In this document: positions 53,691 through 63,925 of the stretch, piece by piece | Numbering within the stretch: the stretch's first letter is position 1 | Layout of the letters: each line of letters opens with the position of its first letter | Source of the DNA: Rattus norvegicus | Lineage: Eukaryota; Chordata; Mammalia; Rodentia; Muridae | Direction of reading: 5' to 3' | Length of the DNA stretch: 64,000 nt | Assembly (NCBI RefSeq): GCF_036323735.1 | Contig: NC_086028.1 | Coordinates: forward strand, 37,842,501-37,906,500 | Translations under genes and position numbers: made by a program | Notes under the pieces: model-generated | Seen by the model: the letters and a program-made list of their open reading frames with translations, nothing else | What the model was told of the DNA's origin: nothing | Databases searched by the model: none

Positions 53691-54830
53691 CTGGTTTCTG
53701 CCTCAAGGTACTCATGAGCTTACAAAGGAATTACTGTACCACAGACCTAGGGAGGCTATACTAGGACCCAGCTCCTGACAGGGCTGACACTCAGTAAAAC
53801 CTGTGTGGTCGCAGGCCAGCCAGGATAGAGGACAGTTCCCTCAGGAAATTTCAAAAATCTCTGAAAACCAAAATGGTCTCTAGGGCCCCAGACCTTCCAA
53901 ATCTCAGGCCAAGGAGACAGCTTTATGGATCATTATTAAATTGCTGAGAAAAGGTATAAGCCAGGAGAATATTAACCAGACAAATAGGGCTGCAGCCTGG
54001 TTAGTAATGAGACTGTTTGGACACAAGCCAGCGGTTCCTAAATCTCAGCATACTTACCTCGGAGGATGAAAACAGAGGTCAGGGAAGGCAAAGCCGCAGC
54101 CCCCAGCTCTGGCTCCTTCTAGGCCACCTCAGGCCCTCGACCTTTGACCTTGATGCTGGAGAAGGCAGGTCCCAACTAGCATCCACGGCAGGTAAGTATA
54201 GTAGGCCCAGTGGCTCGATACCCAGGCAGGGCAAGCAGAAGGCCAATCAGGGAAGGAGCCATCTGACACAAGGAGGGAAGTCATGAACCAGCCAAGAAGG
54301 AGTGGTCAGGGTGGCCCAAGCTCCTACCTCAGCGCCCACCCAGGCAGAGTGTTCTTCTGTGGGAGCCGGGTACCTCTGGGGCCATCATGTCATCATGTCA
54401 CAGTAAGGTAGGACATGGACCACTCCCGAAGCATCCTCAGTATCTGCCCAAGTCCCCACCCCACTCGTCCTTCTAGGGTGGAAGACCACACTAGACAGGA
54501 GGGGACCCCAGGCTCTCTTCTAGATGCCCAGGGATCAGAAAAGGTAAAACAGACCTCAGGGACAATCATAAGTGGGCAAAGAAGGATGCGCTTGAACTGA
54601 AAATCACCCCTGTGGGAAGGCCCCGGAGCCAGCCAGAGTGAGTGGGTTGAGATAATCAGGAGTATTCAGACCTAGAAATGTCAGCACGGAGCAAGCCAAA
54701 GCTCAGGCAAGGGCTGCCTTCCCAAGTCTCAGGCCCTCTGCCGGCCTTTGGACAGTTGTGTCATCAGCTCAGGCCCCAGATCGCCTCCCCATCACTAAGG
54801 CCATTTTTCTGGCCCTGAGACAGTCTTGTC
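53691..54830. other. Unique sequence
   Basis: Repeat-free for 1.1 kb. Frames at 54017-54286 and 54415-54600 have no recognised domain. Confidence 0.5.
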
Positions 54831-54897
54831 AAAAGCATGTTGTGGCATGTGCATGTCCACACGCCATATGTCACACATAGACACATACATACACATA

Positions 54898-54912
54898 TCA
54901 TCATTGTCGTCG

Positions 54913-54943
<31 letters not shown>
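54898..54943 (+). repeat. (ATC)n trinucleotide repeat
   Basis: ATC/GTC units; on the minus strand it translates to poly-Asp, an artefact. Confidence 0.95.
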
Positions 54944-55029
54944 GAATATTTTTAAAATAGAGTATATAGTCCAGTGGCTTCAACAGCATGATACAAGATA
55001 AGAGCCTATGGCAGTGATAATAAGGGCTT

Positions 55030-55339
55030 ATTCCCCAAGCACTAGGTTTGGTTGTTTTGTTTTTTTGGGTTCTGTTGTTGTTGTTGTTGTTGTTGTTGTT
55101 GGTTGGTTGGTTGGTTGGTTTGGTTGGTTTTTGCTTTTGGGTTTTTGCTTTTTTGTTTTTGCTTTGTTTTGTTTTAGATTTACTTATTTATGTGCATGGC
55201 TGTTTTGCTTCATGTATGCATATGAGTACCTGCAAAAATCAGAAAAGGTCATCAGATGCCCTGGAAATGGAGTTACAGACAGTCATGAGCTGCTGTGTGG
55301 GTGCTGGGACTCAAACTTAACTGAACAATCTCTCCAGCC
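55030..55339 (-). mobile_element. B3: B3 SINE with expanded GTT/GGTT stretch
   Basis: (GTT)n and (GGTT)n at 55074-55130, then ATTTACTTATTTATGTGCAT, GAGTTACAGACAGTCATGAG and GAACAATCTCTCCAGCC. Confidence 0.78.
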
Positions 55340-55358
55340 ATGAAACTAGCTTATTCTT

Positions 55359-55545
55359 TTTTTTTAAGGGTTTATTTATTTATGTAATGTATATCAGTAC
55401 ACTGTAGCTGTCTTCAGACACACCAGAAGAGGGTATCAGATCTCATCACAGATGGTTGTGAGCCACCATGTGGTTGCTGGGATTTGAACTCAGGACCTCT
55501 GGAAGAGCAGTCAGTGCCCTTAACCTCTCAGCCATCTCTCCAGCC
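55359..55545 (-). mobile_element. B2: B2 SINE with perfect 19-bp TSD
   Basis: Complete reverse B2. ATGAAACTAGCTTATTCTT at 55340-55358 is repeated exactly at 55546-55564. Confidence 0.97.
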
Positions 55546-55569
55546 ATGAAACTAGCTTATTCTTAAAGT

Positions 55570-55638
55570 AGTCTTCTCCCCTTGCCCTTCCCCCCTTCCC
55601 CTCCCCCTCCCTCCTCCTCCCTCCCCTCCACCACACCA

Positions 55639-55684
<46 letters not shown>
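55570..55684 (+). repeat. Polypyrimidine tract adjoining (TG)n
   Basis: CT-only stretch to about 55628, a short spacer, then about 22 TG units at 55641-55684. Confidence 0.9.
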
Positions 55685-55685
<1 letters not shown>

Positions 55686-55794
55686 TTGCTCTCGCTCTTT
55701 CTCTTAAAAATGTGTTCATTTGTATATGTGGGTCTCTGGCCTGCATGTGTGTCTGCACCACACACACCCAGCACCAGCCTCCTGACAGGACCAG

Positions 55795-55915
55795 CCTCAG
55801 CATTTTACAGCCATTAACTCATCAAATCCTTTGATTCCATTTACACGTGAGACACAGGGGCTTAAATAACTCATCTAATGTCAGGCAGTAAGTAAAGAGG
55901 GGGACAGAGAACAGC
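55795..55915 (+). mobile_element. MIR: MIR ancient SINE
   Basis: CCATTAACTCATCAAATCCT, then ACGTGAGACACAGGGGCTTA and GTCAGGCAGTAAGTAAAGAG follow the MIR core order. Confidence 0.65.
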
Positions 55916-55921
55916 CCTCCT

Positions 55922-56052
55922 GCCAGGCTGGCAGCTCATGCTTAAAATCCCAGGTACTCAGGAGGCTCAGGCAAAAGAGTGGCAAGTTCCAGCCTGTCTG
56001 GGTGAATTCAAGGCTAGACCTGGCTACTTATTGAGGCTCTGTCTCAAAAAGA
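55922..56052 (+). mobile_element. B1-like SINE
   Basis: GCAGCTCATGCTTAAAATCC, GAATTCAAGGCTAGACCTGG, GAGGCTCTGTCTCAAAAAG. Confidence 0.65.
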
Positions 56053-56152
56053 AGGCAGACTTAGGAGTGAGTGACTTAGGCAGGGTCCACTTCAAACCCA
56101 GCCTCTCTCTTCCACGTGAGCGAGGCACTGGTCTTGCTAAAAAGCAGTAAAC

Positions 56153-56219
<67 letters not shown>

Positions 56220-56290
56220 CTTGGGCTAGGGGTAGAACCCATGGCCTCACACACCGGGCAAGCATTCTGCCACTGCTACAGTAAAGCAAA
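56153..56290. repeat. (TC)n followed by reverse ID-like fragment
   Basis: TC units to 56216, then GGGGTAGAACCCATGGCCTC and GGGCAAGCATTCTGCCACTG, an ID/B4-like end in reverse. Confidence 0.75.
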
Positions 56291-57920
56291 ATGCCAGTGT
56301 CTGGTTTAACCTAACAGAAGAGCAGAGAGCTCCACAGTACTCCCGAGATGCTGCAGGGCTAAGTGCCCGGTGCAGAACTCAGCCTGTCAGCCGTTACCTG
56401 GGTTAGTCTTTGCTAGCCTCGGTTATCACCAGCCTCAAAGCTGGGAGCTTAGGTCTGGAAAATGTGCGTCAGACTCCATGGCTGGGCCCCAGGGACTGAC
56501 TATCTTAGTGCATACCCCGTCTGCTCTCTGGGAATCTACTCATTACCCATCTCTGGAAAACCCACCCAGCAAGGCCAAACTGGAACTTTCAGACCCTATG
56601 AGGAGAGTTGGGCCTGGCCTTGGGCCTGGCCAGCAGGAAACCAGAGGGGCTGAAGTGAGATCACGAGACCCAAAGAGAAAGCTCAGGACATCGTTCCTTC
56701 TTCCAGAGCCTGGGCCTGAACTGTTGGGTTCCTACTGGGACTGCCCACCTCATGAACACCAAATGGATGCCAGCACCTCAATCCTGGAGAAATGCCTGTC
56801 CTGGCCACCCCCCTTCTGCCTTCACTAGTCTTTGCCATGTATCTCTGCAATTTTACCTCACAATGTGGCCTGCCATCACCACACCTGCCTCCAGGAAGGG
56901 GGTCTTCGGAACCTGCGATCGGCAGCCGACATCTATGCCTCTAGGACCCCTGCCCCGTGCCCCTATGAACATCTGAAGATTTTGTCTTTGTCTCTTCGCT
57001 TCCCAGGTAGCACAACGTTCCCCTGCCGGGGTCTCTCCACGCGACATACAATGCTGAACACTCTGCGTGCCCTGACTTCAAGTTACCCCAGGAAATTAAG
57101 ACAACCACCACCAGCCTCGTTTTACACAAAAGGAAACTGACGCACAGAGTACAGCAGTTTTTTCCAGAACCTCAAAGCTTTCCACATTTCCTCACAGCTT
57201 CCACTCCAGTAACCACTGGCCCCTCGCACCCTCCCCTCAGGCAGTCTTTTTTGCCACATCGCCCTGGGCCTGGGGCTTCCCAGCAAAGCCTGTCTCAGGC
57301 CGTGGCCTCGGCTCTGTGGCTGCCCAGGGAAGCACCAATAAACCCACTCTTAGCCTCTTTCAGAACCCAAGCTGCAGAAGGACAGCGTCGGGCTCCCCAA
57401 ATGCTGTTTACCAGTAAATCCCTGAGAATTTATAATCGAGTTGATGGGGCCTAACCGATGGGCCCAGGACAAAAGGAAGCCAATTACCCAGCACTCTCTG
57501 CTGTGATCTTAAAACAGATGTTAGAGTGTGTAAAATGACGGCTTGTGCTTGGGAACTGCAGATACAATTCCAACCTTGCTGTTTATGGCCACTCATAAAT
57601 GTTAAGTGCGGGAGATCTACATCGGAAACTCCGCTCTAGCCGGCTTTTTTGTGTGTGTTCGTTCCTCGAACCAAGGCTACAGTTCAGTGTCGGTGTGCTG
57701 GTAATTACCCATTGCACCATGCCAGAAAAACGCATTTCCAGTCCCTGGTTCAAGGTGCAGCAGAGGACAGGCCACCCAGGCTCATCCTAAAGACCCCCGT
57801 CCTGGCAGAGAGGAAAAGGGAGTCACCAGCTGCCGCTTTTACACTTTATACTTCATGTGGCACACGCCAACAGACCACCCTACACCCCCTGCCTCCGCCA
57901 GCCTTCCAGAACCCAAATTA
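56291..57920. other. Unique sequence, longest repeat-poor block in the right half
   Basis: No SINE in 1.6 kb apart from a possible MIR core at 57110-57150. The open frame at 56370-56828 starts at GTG, not ATG, and matches nothing I know. 57400-57720 looks like conserved non-coding DNA. Confidence 0.4.
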
Positions 57921-58175
57921 AGGCCGGCTATCAGAGCACAGGGCAGGTTGAGGCAGAAAGATCAAGAGTTCAAGGACAGCCTTAGCTATATGAGACTTTG
58001 TAGTAACAATATATAAAGGCTAGAGGGATGGCTCCATGTTCGAAGGGCTTGCTGTGCAAGTTTGAAGGCATGAGTTCAAATCCCCAGAACCCACAGAAAA
58101 GTTGCTCATGGTACCGTGATCCTCTGTCCTCCCAGCATCCCTGTGGCAAGATGGAAACTCGAGGGCCAGATAATG
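57921..58175 (+). mobile_element. B1-like 3' part and B4-type SINE
   Basis: GAGTTCAAGGACAGCCTTAG at the left; GGCTAGAGGGATGGCTCCAT, CATGAGTTCAAATCCCCAGA and CTGTCCTCCCAGCATCC at the right. Confidence 0.6.
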
Positions 58176-58282
58176 CTTGCACTGGAGTGAACGCTAGTAA
58201 TGAGTCCCTGCCTCAAACAGAGTGGGCACTCAGAGGTCGGAGGTCAGCCTTGGGTGTCCTCCCTCACACGGAGGTGTCTCTC

Positions 58283-58632
58283 TCAGTTAGGGTTTCATTA
58301 TTGTAAAGAGACACCATGATGATGGCAACTCTTGTAAAGGACAACATTTAGTTGGGGCTGACTTAGAGTTTCAGAGGCTTAGTCCATTTGTCATAGCAGG
58401 AAGCATGACTGCATGCAGGTAGACATGGAGCTGGGGACTGAGAGTTCCATATCTTGGTCTGCAGACAGCAAAAGGAGACTGTCCCATTGGGTGTGACTTG
58501 AACTTATATAAGACCTCAAAGCCCGCCTCCACAGTGACACACTTCCTCCAACAAGGCCACACCTACTCCAAGGGCCATACCTCCTAATAATGCTACCCCT
58601 GTGGAAGGCTAATCACATTCAAACTACCACAG
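58283..58632 (-). mobile_element. MaLR LTR (MTD-type)
   Basis: AGTTAGGGTTTCATTATTGT, GCAACTCTTGTAAAGGACAA, CTTCCTCCAACAAGGCCACA, ATACCTCCTAATAATGCTAC, TCAAACTACCACA. Confidence 0.82.
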
Positions 58633-58761
58633 GAAGCATCTCCTGTTTCTGAGACAGAATCTTTCACTGGCCTGGAGCTCGCTGATTCAGCTAGGAGGGC
58701 TGGCCATCAAGCCCCAGCGAATCTGTCTCTACCTCTTCAGTGCCAGGATTTTTTAATTATT

Positions 58762-58942
58762 TTTTTTAAAGATTTATTTATTTTGTATATGAGTACACTG
58801 TAGCTGTCTTCAGACACACCAGAAAGGGACATCAGATCCCATTATGGATGGTTGTGAGCCACCATGTGGTTGCTGGGATTTGAACTCAGGACCTCTGGAA
58901 GAGCAGTCAGTGCTCTTAACCACTGAGCCATCTCTCCAGCCC
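58762..58942 (-). mobile_element. B2: B2 SINE, first of tandem pair
   Basis: T-run, AAGATTTATTTATTTTGTAT, TACACTGTAGCTGTCTTCAG, GAGCCATCTCTCCAGCCC. Confidence 0.95.
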
Positions 58943-59128
58943 TATTTATTTCTTTATTATATGTGAGCACAGTGTAGCTGTCCTTAAATACATCAGAAGA
59001 GGGCATCGGATCCCATTACAGATAATAATGTAATTATTGTAAGCCACCATGTGGTTGCTGGGATTTGAACTCAGGACCTCTGGAAGAGCGGTCGGTGCTC
59101 TCAACCGCTGAGCCATCTCTCCAGCCCC
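58943..59128 (-). mobile_element. B2: B2 SINE, second of tandem pair
   Basis: TATATGTGAGCACAGTGTAG, GAGGGCATCGGATCCCATTA, an ATAATAATGTAATTATTG insertion, and GAGCCATCTCTCCAGCCCC. Confidence 0.93.
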
Positions 59129-59250
59129 AGCACTGGGATTATAAGCACACATCACCAAGACAGGCAGTTTTTCAAATAGAGGCGGGGGATTGAACTTGGG
59201 TCTTCATGTTTATGTGACAAACGCTTTACCACCTCAGCCATCTTCCCACT

Positions 59251-60032
59251 GGACAAGGCTTTTATGGCTCTGAACTGGAGGCCCTTGTCGGCGTCTGACC
59301 GCACTGACCTCTGCCTTGAATTCTTTTCTACCTCACAGTTGCTCCCTGCATGCCTGGGGTCAAGCTGCCCACAACCCTCTCTTCCCATTTCGGTCTTCAC
59401 CTCTCAGCTCCGGGCTCCTCTGTCCAGGTTGCACTGTTCCTCTCTGCCTGATGACTGTTAATTTTCCATTTATTTGCAGGCCCTGTTATACCAAGAGCTG
59501 CACACCAGCAGCTGTGGATCCTGTGGTAACCATGTTGCCAGACCAGTGCAATGTCCCAGGCTCCTCGGAGTGACAAACAAACCCGCAAATAACTCAACCT
59601 TTCTATTTGTGATAACCCAAGTCCTCTCTCATGGTTGCCATGGCATTTGGGCCAGAGCTCCCCTTCTCCCCCATCAATGCTCTGCCCTGTACCCAAAGCA
59701 CGCGGCGGGTGGGGTGCAGCCATGCCAGATTGTCAGGAGCCATTTATTTTGTAAACTCAAATTAACAGGAAGCAATTTCGTTAATAGACAGAGCCGCTTG
59801 ACGAGCTGGTTCCGATTTAGGGCTCCTTTCAAAAGCGTCCTTAAAAGCTGTATAGAGCAGGCTGAAGAGCTGGGTCTGAGCTAATGGAAACTGTGTGGCC
59901 TGGCTAGCTGACCCAGGCACAACCCCTGAGCAGCAAGGATCCCTCGTGCCACAGAGCCACCCTCTAATTTGGGGGAGGGATGGCTTGCTACGTAGCAGGA
60001 CTGGAGACTACAGGCTCAGTTAGAAAGGACAA
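59251..60032. other. Unique sequence; candidate conserved block 59735-59880
   Basis: No recognised repeat. ATTTTCCATTTATTTGCAG ending near 59478 is acceptor-like and opens a 136-codon frame without an ATG start. 59735-59880 is AT-rich (GTAAACTCAAATTAACAGG, TTCGTTAATAGAC) and non-repetitive. Confidence 0.35.
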
Positions 60033-60310
60033 CTGGGGCGGCAAATGTAGTTCAGATGTAGGCTGCTGACCTAGCAATGAGGAAGTCCTGGGTTCAGTCC
60101 CCAGCACAGCACAAACTGGGCAGAGTTATGCATAACTGTGATCCCAACACTTAGGGCACAGAGGCAGATGGAGTTCAAGGCCATCTAGTGAATCTGAGTC
60201 CAGGTTTGAGGCCAGCCTGGGTTGCAGGAGACCCAGTCTCGAGATAAATAACAAAATGGCTAGCATGTATCTCAGTTGGTAAAGGGTCCTCGCTGGTGCA
60301 CATGAGGCCC
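60033..60310 (+). mobile_element. B4: B4 SINE and ID-like fragment
   Basis: ID-like part (GGCAAATGTAGTTCAGATGT, CCTGGGTTCAGTCCCCAGCA), B1-like part (GTGATCCCAACACTTAGGGC), then another ID-like start at 60255. Confidence 0.65.
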
Positions 60311-60604
60311 TGGGACGGCCATGTGTCACAGAAGGAACAGAAAGTAGCTCTAGTTCCAACCCAGAATCCACATCTCCCAGGGGGAGGGTCCTGCCCTTGC
60401 TGGCAACACTGTTCCTCTGAGGGCCCGCCTGGCTTTCTAGAGAAAGGAAGGAGGGTTCTCCTGCTGCTGTGGAAGCTCAGGACAACTTGGACCTGCTGAA
60501 ACAGGGGAGTGTTTAAGACTGATTCCAGGAAGCGTAAATGTCTATGCGGGTTTCTGTCAACCCCAGTGTCTTGGTGTCTGTCTATGCTGCTTGCTATCTG
60601 TTTA

Positions 60605-60858
60605 CCTACAACACCAGTGTCTGTCTGTCTACCCCAGTGTCTGTCTACCCCAGTGTTATTCTATCCCAGTGTCTGTCTACCCCAGGACCCTTCAGTGTCT
60701 ACCCTAGTGTTTGTCTACCCCAGTGTCTGTTTTCCCCAGTGTCAGTCTACCCCAGTGTCTGTCCACCCCAGTGTCTGTCCACCCCAGTGTCTGTCTACCC
60801 CAGTGTCTGTCTACCCTAGTGTCAGTCTACCCCAGGACCCTGTAGTGTCTACCCTAGG
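60605..60858 (+). repeat. 16-bp minisatellite
   Basis: CAGTGTCTGTCTACCC units repeat exactly every 16 bases across 60721-60817 and more loosely over 60605-60858. A longer block, CTACCCCAGGACCC, occurs at 60677 and 60827. Predicted proteins over it are artefacts. Confidence 0.92.
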
Positions 60859-60934
60859 CTAACATCGGTGCAAGAGTCTCCTTTATTACCCAGTAAGGCA
60901 GCCACATTTTCCGTGGTCAGATCTCTAGGTGTAT

Positions 60935-61135
60935 CTTAGTTACTTGTCTCACTGCTGTAACAAAGTATCTGACAAAAGCAACTTAAGGAAAGGAGGAAGG
61001 AAGGGTTGGACCCCCCATGAGGGTGCTGTCCATCTTGGTGGGGAAGCTGGGTGGTTAGAGAAACTCTACCTATGGCAGCAATAGCTCAAAGCAGCAATCA
61101 CATCGCATCTGTAGTGGGGAAGTGAAGATGAATAC
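60935..61135 (-). mobile_element. Rodent medium-reiteration repeat (type A), left part
   Basis: CTTGTCTCACTGCTGTAACA, AAAAGCAACTTAAGGAAAGG, CATCGCATCTGTAGTGGGGA. The remainder appears at 61846-61930 (GTGTGTCTCCTGGGTGATTG, CAGTGAAGATTAAACATCAC), separated by B4 and B3 insertions. Confidence 0.6.
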
Positions 61136-61149
61136 TGGTGCTCAGCTCT

Positions 61150-61495
61150 CTGTGCCGGTACGTGTTCATGTTCATGTGTGTATGTGGGTTGGGGGATTGC
61201 ATGTGGTAAGGCGTGCACATGTGGAAACCACAGGTCACCCTTGGGAACCATTCTTTCTTGGGGAGCTATCCTCCTTGGTTTCCAACTCAAGCTCTCTCTC
61301 TGGGGCCCAGGGCTTGGCCAATGGGCCAGGCTGCTGGTCAACAAGCCCCAGGATGTGCCTCCTTTGCCTCCACAGTACTAAGATGTAGGTATTCGCCTCC
61401 ACTTCCGGCTTTTTACATGGGTTCTGCGGATTGAACTCAGCTCCCCATCCTGCAAGGCAATCAGTTAAACCAACTGCACCACTCCCCGGCCTCCA
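61150..61495 (-). mobile_element. B4: B4 SINE, long
   Basis: CACAGGTCACCCTTGGGAAC, GGGGAGCTATCCTCCTTGGT, GGTTCTGCGGATTGAACTCA, CTGCAAGGCAATCAGTTAAA. Confidence 0.7.
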
Positions 61496-61509
61496 CTTTC
61501 TTCATTTTT

Positions 61510-61737
61510 TCCATTTTTTGAACATTTCTTTATTATTTTTATGTATGTGGATGTTTTGCCTGGGTCTATGTCTACATGACATGTGTGCAGTATCCACAGA
61601 GGCAAGAAGAGGGCAGCAGAATCCCTGAGACTGGAATTGCAGATGGTTGTGAGCCACCAAGTGGTTGCTGGGACTGGAGCCCAGGTCCTCAGAAAGAACT
61701 GTTCGTGCTCATAACTACTGAGCCACCTCTCCAGCCG
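61510..61737 (-). mobile_element. B3: B3 SINE
   Basis: CAGAGGCAAGAAGAGGGCAG, GGTTGTGAGCCACCAAGTGG, TACTGAGCCACCTCTCCAGC. A short (GTT)n follows at about 61752-61783. Confidence 0.88.
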
Positions 61738-61930
61738 TCAACTTGCTGGGTTTTGTTGTTATTGTTGTTGTTGTTGTTTTTTTAATTCACTCCAGATTTA
61801 GGGAAGCTCTTTCTTCTCTAGGTAAACATCTCTGACAACAATTCCACAGGCCCTCTCTGAGGTGTGTCTCCTGGGTGATTGTAAGCTGTCAGGTTGGCAG
61901 TGAAGATTAAACATCACAACACAGCAGGGT

Positions 61931-62194
61931 TAGTGGCTAACACTCTCGCCGTCTTGCTGTTGTATGCCACCGGACTGATTTTATTTCACTTCACCTAGCC
62001 CATAGATGGAGGGGCCACCATCTCTTCTCCAAACCTGAAGTCTGAATAGTGTGCTGATTCTGACCTGCGTGGCAACAACTCACCATAACAAAGAAAGGAC
62101 GATGGCGCCCCCGTGTGGCAGCATTGGCACTGCAGCTCGCGGAAGACCAGAACTGGCTGGAGAAGAAACTCGAGCTCTTAATTAATGAGATTAG
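61931..62194. other. Unique sequence
   Basis: No recognised repeat; contains ATGGCGCCCCCGTGTGGC near 62103 and TTAATTAATGAG near 62180. Confidence 0.4.
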
Positions 62195-62347
62195 GTGAGA
62201 TGACAGTGAGGACCTACCCCAAATCTGAGGAGCTGGGTTCAATTCCTACACATCACATGGTGGAAGGAGAGAACTGACTCCTAAAAGGTTTATCTGACTC
62301 TCACAAGGGTGCGATGCACACATGAAATAAATAGATGGAATAAAACT
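62195..62347 (+). mobile_element. B4: B4-type SINE, 3' part
   Basis: GCTGGGTTCAATTCCTACAC, GGAAGGAGAGAACTGACTCC, GAAATAAATAGATGG. Confidence 0.6.
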
Positions 62348-62384
62348 TTTCGAAAAAGGAAATGAGAGCTACTTCAAAAACAGT

Positions 62385-62670
62385 AGGCCCCTTCATCCGC
62401 TGTCTTGACTTCCCGTTTTAGTTACCTACAGTTAGCCAGGGTCTGAAGGTATTAAATGGAAATTTCCAGAAACAACTCATAAATTTTAAATTACACACTA
62501 TTTCCAATAGGGTGCAGAAATCTCATGCTGTGCTGCTCGATTCTCCCTAGGACACCCCTCGTCCCTTTGCCCAGCCTCGTATACACCACTCGTACACAGC
62601 AAACTAGTATACTAGAATGTAGCCTGTAGCATTCATTATGTACAAGACAGGAGATCTCAACATTCTCTCA
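62385..62670 (+). mobile_element. Possible TcMar-Tigger-like DNA transposon remnant
   Basis: GTTTTAGTTACCTACAGTTA, GGTATTAAATGGAAATTTCC, AACTCATAAATTTTAAATTA and TCTCATGCTGTGC resemble, in order, an old mammalian Tigger element as I remember it. Confidence 0.45.
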
Positions 62671-62704
62671 GTAGTATTCATCTCTTCACGCCCTTATTTC
62701 TACC

Positions 62705-62815
62705 CCCGAAATAAAAACCAGGCTGGCCTAGAATTCACTATGGAACTAACATGTCCTCGAACTTCTGGTCCCCTGCCCCTCAGTGAGGAGATTATAGGCA
62801 TGTGAAATCACTCCT
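62705..62815 (-). mobile_element. B1-like fragment
   Basis: ACCAGGCTGGCCTAGAATTC, CCTCGAACTTCTGGTCCCCT, GATTATAGGCATGTGAAATC. Confidence 0.65.
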
Positions 62816-62829
62816 GATTTACTCTCCCT

Positions 62830-63250
62830 AACTTATGCACTGAATTTTGTCAAAGGAATGTATAGAAGAAACTCTAATTAATTTGCATAGGATTTAATGT
62901 CACCATGGGTTCGAAGGGTCTTAGATTAGACCCTAATCTAAAGATTCCCTAAAGATTATAGGGGACTATGGTAATGCATATTGAGGCTTTTTGGAAGTCA
63001 TCATCCGTTATGACGTGATTCTCCGGAAGGTCGGCGATGCTACTGTAACCAGCTGGTATGAGGATTCCTGAGTCAATGATGAGCACCAGTTTTGACCTTT
63101 TCCCCATCCAGAAAGTGGAGTTGAAGAACAGGTACCAGAGCTCTTAACGGCTGGCTTGTCTTCACTGGGAACATTCTTTAGTCCAGTGGCTGCTTCCTTA
63201 GAGAGACGAGGCAAGCAAGGGCCTTTCCAAACTGCGGCATGGGCCTCTCA
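62830..63250. other. Unique sequence with octamer and short hairpin
   Basis: ATTTGCAT (62881-62888, reverse complement of the ATGCAAAT octamer) lies 33 bases from a perfect 9-bp inverted repeat with a 3-base loop (62921-62941). No gene recognised. Confidence 0.45.
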
Positions 63251-63575
63251 ATGTTTCGTGTTCGTCCTGAAAACCTCCTGGGATTATCAACCTAATGGAA
63301 TTTAGAATCACCTGGGAGGCACACCAATGTATATCTGTGAAAATATTTCCCTGAAGTTTAACTAAGGAGGGAAGACCTGCCCTGAAGCAAGCAGAACCAT
63401 GTCATGGGCCAGGGTCCCAAACTGAATACAAAGGGAGCAGATCGGATCACTAAGGTTCATCTGTTTCCTGCTCTCATAACCAACTCGCACCGGGATGGCC
63501 TTGAACCCTCGAACTGTGAGCCAAGAAGCCCTTCCTTCATTGTACTGCTTTTGCTAGGTACTTTGTCACAGGAAA
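63251..63575 (+). mobile_element. Dispersed repeat, family uncertain
   Basis: TTAGAATCACCTGGGAGGCA, CCTGAAGTTTAACTAAGGAG, CGAACTGTGAGCCAAGAAGC and GTACTTTGTCACAGG are landmarks seen in LTR-like or DNA-transposon-like rodent repeats. A poly-A run follows. Confidence 0.4.
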
Positions 63576-63774
63576 AAAAAAAAAAAAGGTAATGCACTCT
63601 CCCCTGGAATAACTAACAGATGCCCTCAGGCTGGATATGTCGTCTGATCCAGCTCTCCCTGCAAATGTCTGGCTAGAGTTTGTCCGGCCAGCTGAGCTGC
63701 AAGCACTAGGCAAGCTTAAATAGTAGGCTGCTGTTGCTTTAAAGTATAAAGAGGGGTTTTAAGATTCATCATTT

Positions 63775-63925
63775 TTAAGTGTGTGTGCACGCGCTGTTGG
63801 GTAGGGAGGGTGTGCGAGCAAATTCAGTTGCCTGCAGACAGCCCATTATGAGTGCTGAGAGCTGAACTCGGGCCTCTGCAAGATCAGCAAGCACTCCTAA
63901 CTGCTGAGCTGTCTTTCCATTCCCA
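63775..63925 (-). mobile_element. B3: B3 SINE, diverged
   Basis: GTGTGTGTGCACGCGCTG, GAGTGCTGAGAGCTGAACTC, CTAACTGCTGAGCTGTCTTT. Confidence 0.72.

Larger units (their letters stand above)
58640..59250 (-). mobile_element. B4: B4 SINE split by two tandem B2s
   Basis: Left part: GAGACAGAATCTTTCACTGG, CTCTTCAGTGCCAGGATT. Right part: AGCACTGGGATTATAAGCAC, GGGGGATTGAACTTGGGTCT, CTCAGCCATCTTCCCAC. Confidence 0.72.

Noticed and set aside
54795..54989. Frame with a run of Asp residues on the minus strand
   Set aside because: Caused by the (ATC)n repeat; no supporting coding context.
55048..55343. Hydrophobic, membrane-like plus-strand frames rich in Val, Leu and Phe
   Set aside because: Produced by the GTT/GGTT expansion and B3 antisense sequence.
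56370..56828. 152-residue plus-strand frame
   Set aside because: Begins at GTG with no upstream ATG, no recognised domain and no splice signals; kept only as unique sequence.
60605..60858. CRISPR-like regular repeats
   Set aside because: Units are contiguous at 16 bp with no unique spacers, in a mammalian genome; it is a minisatellite.
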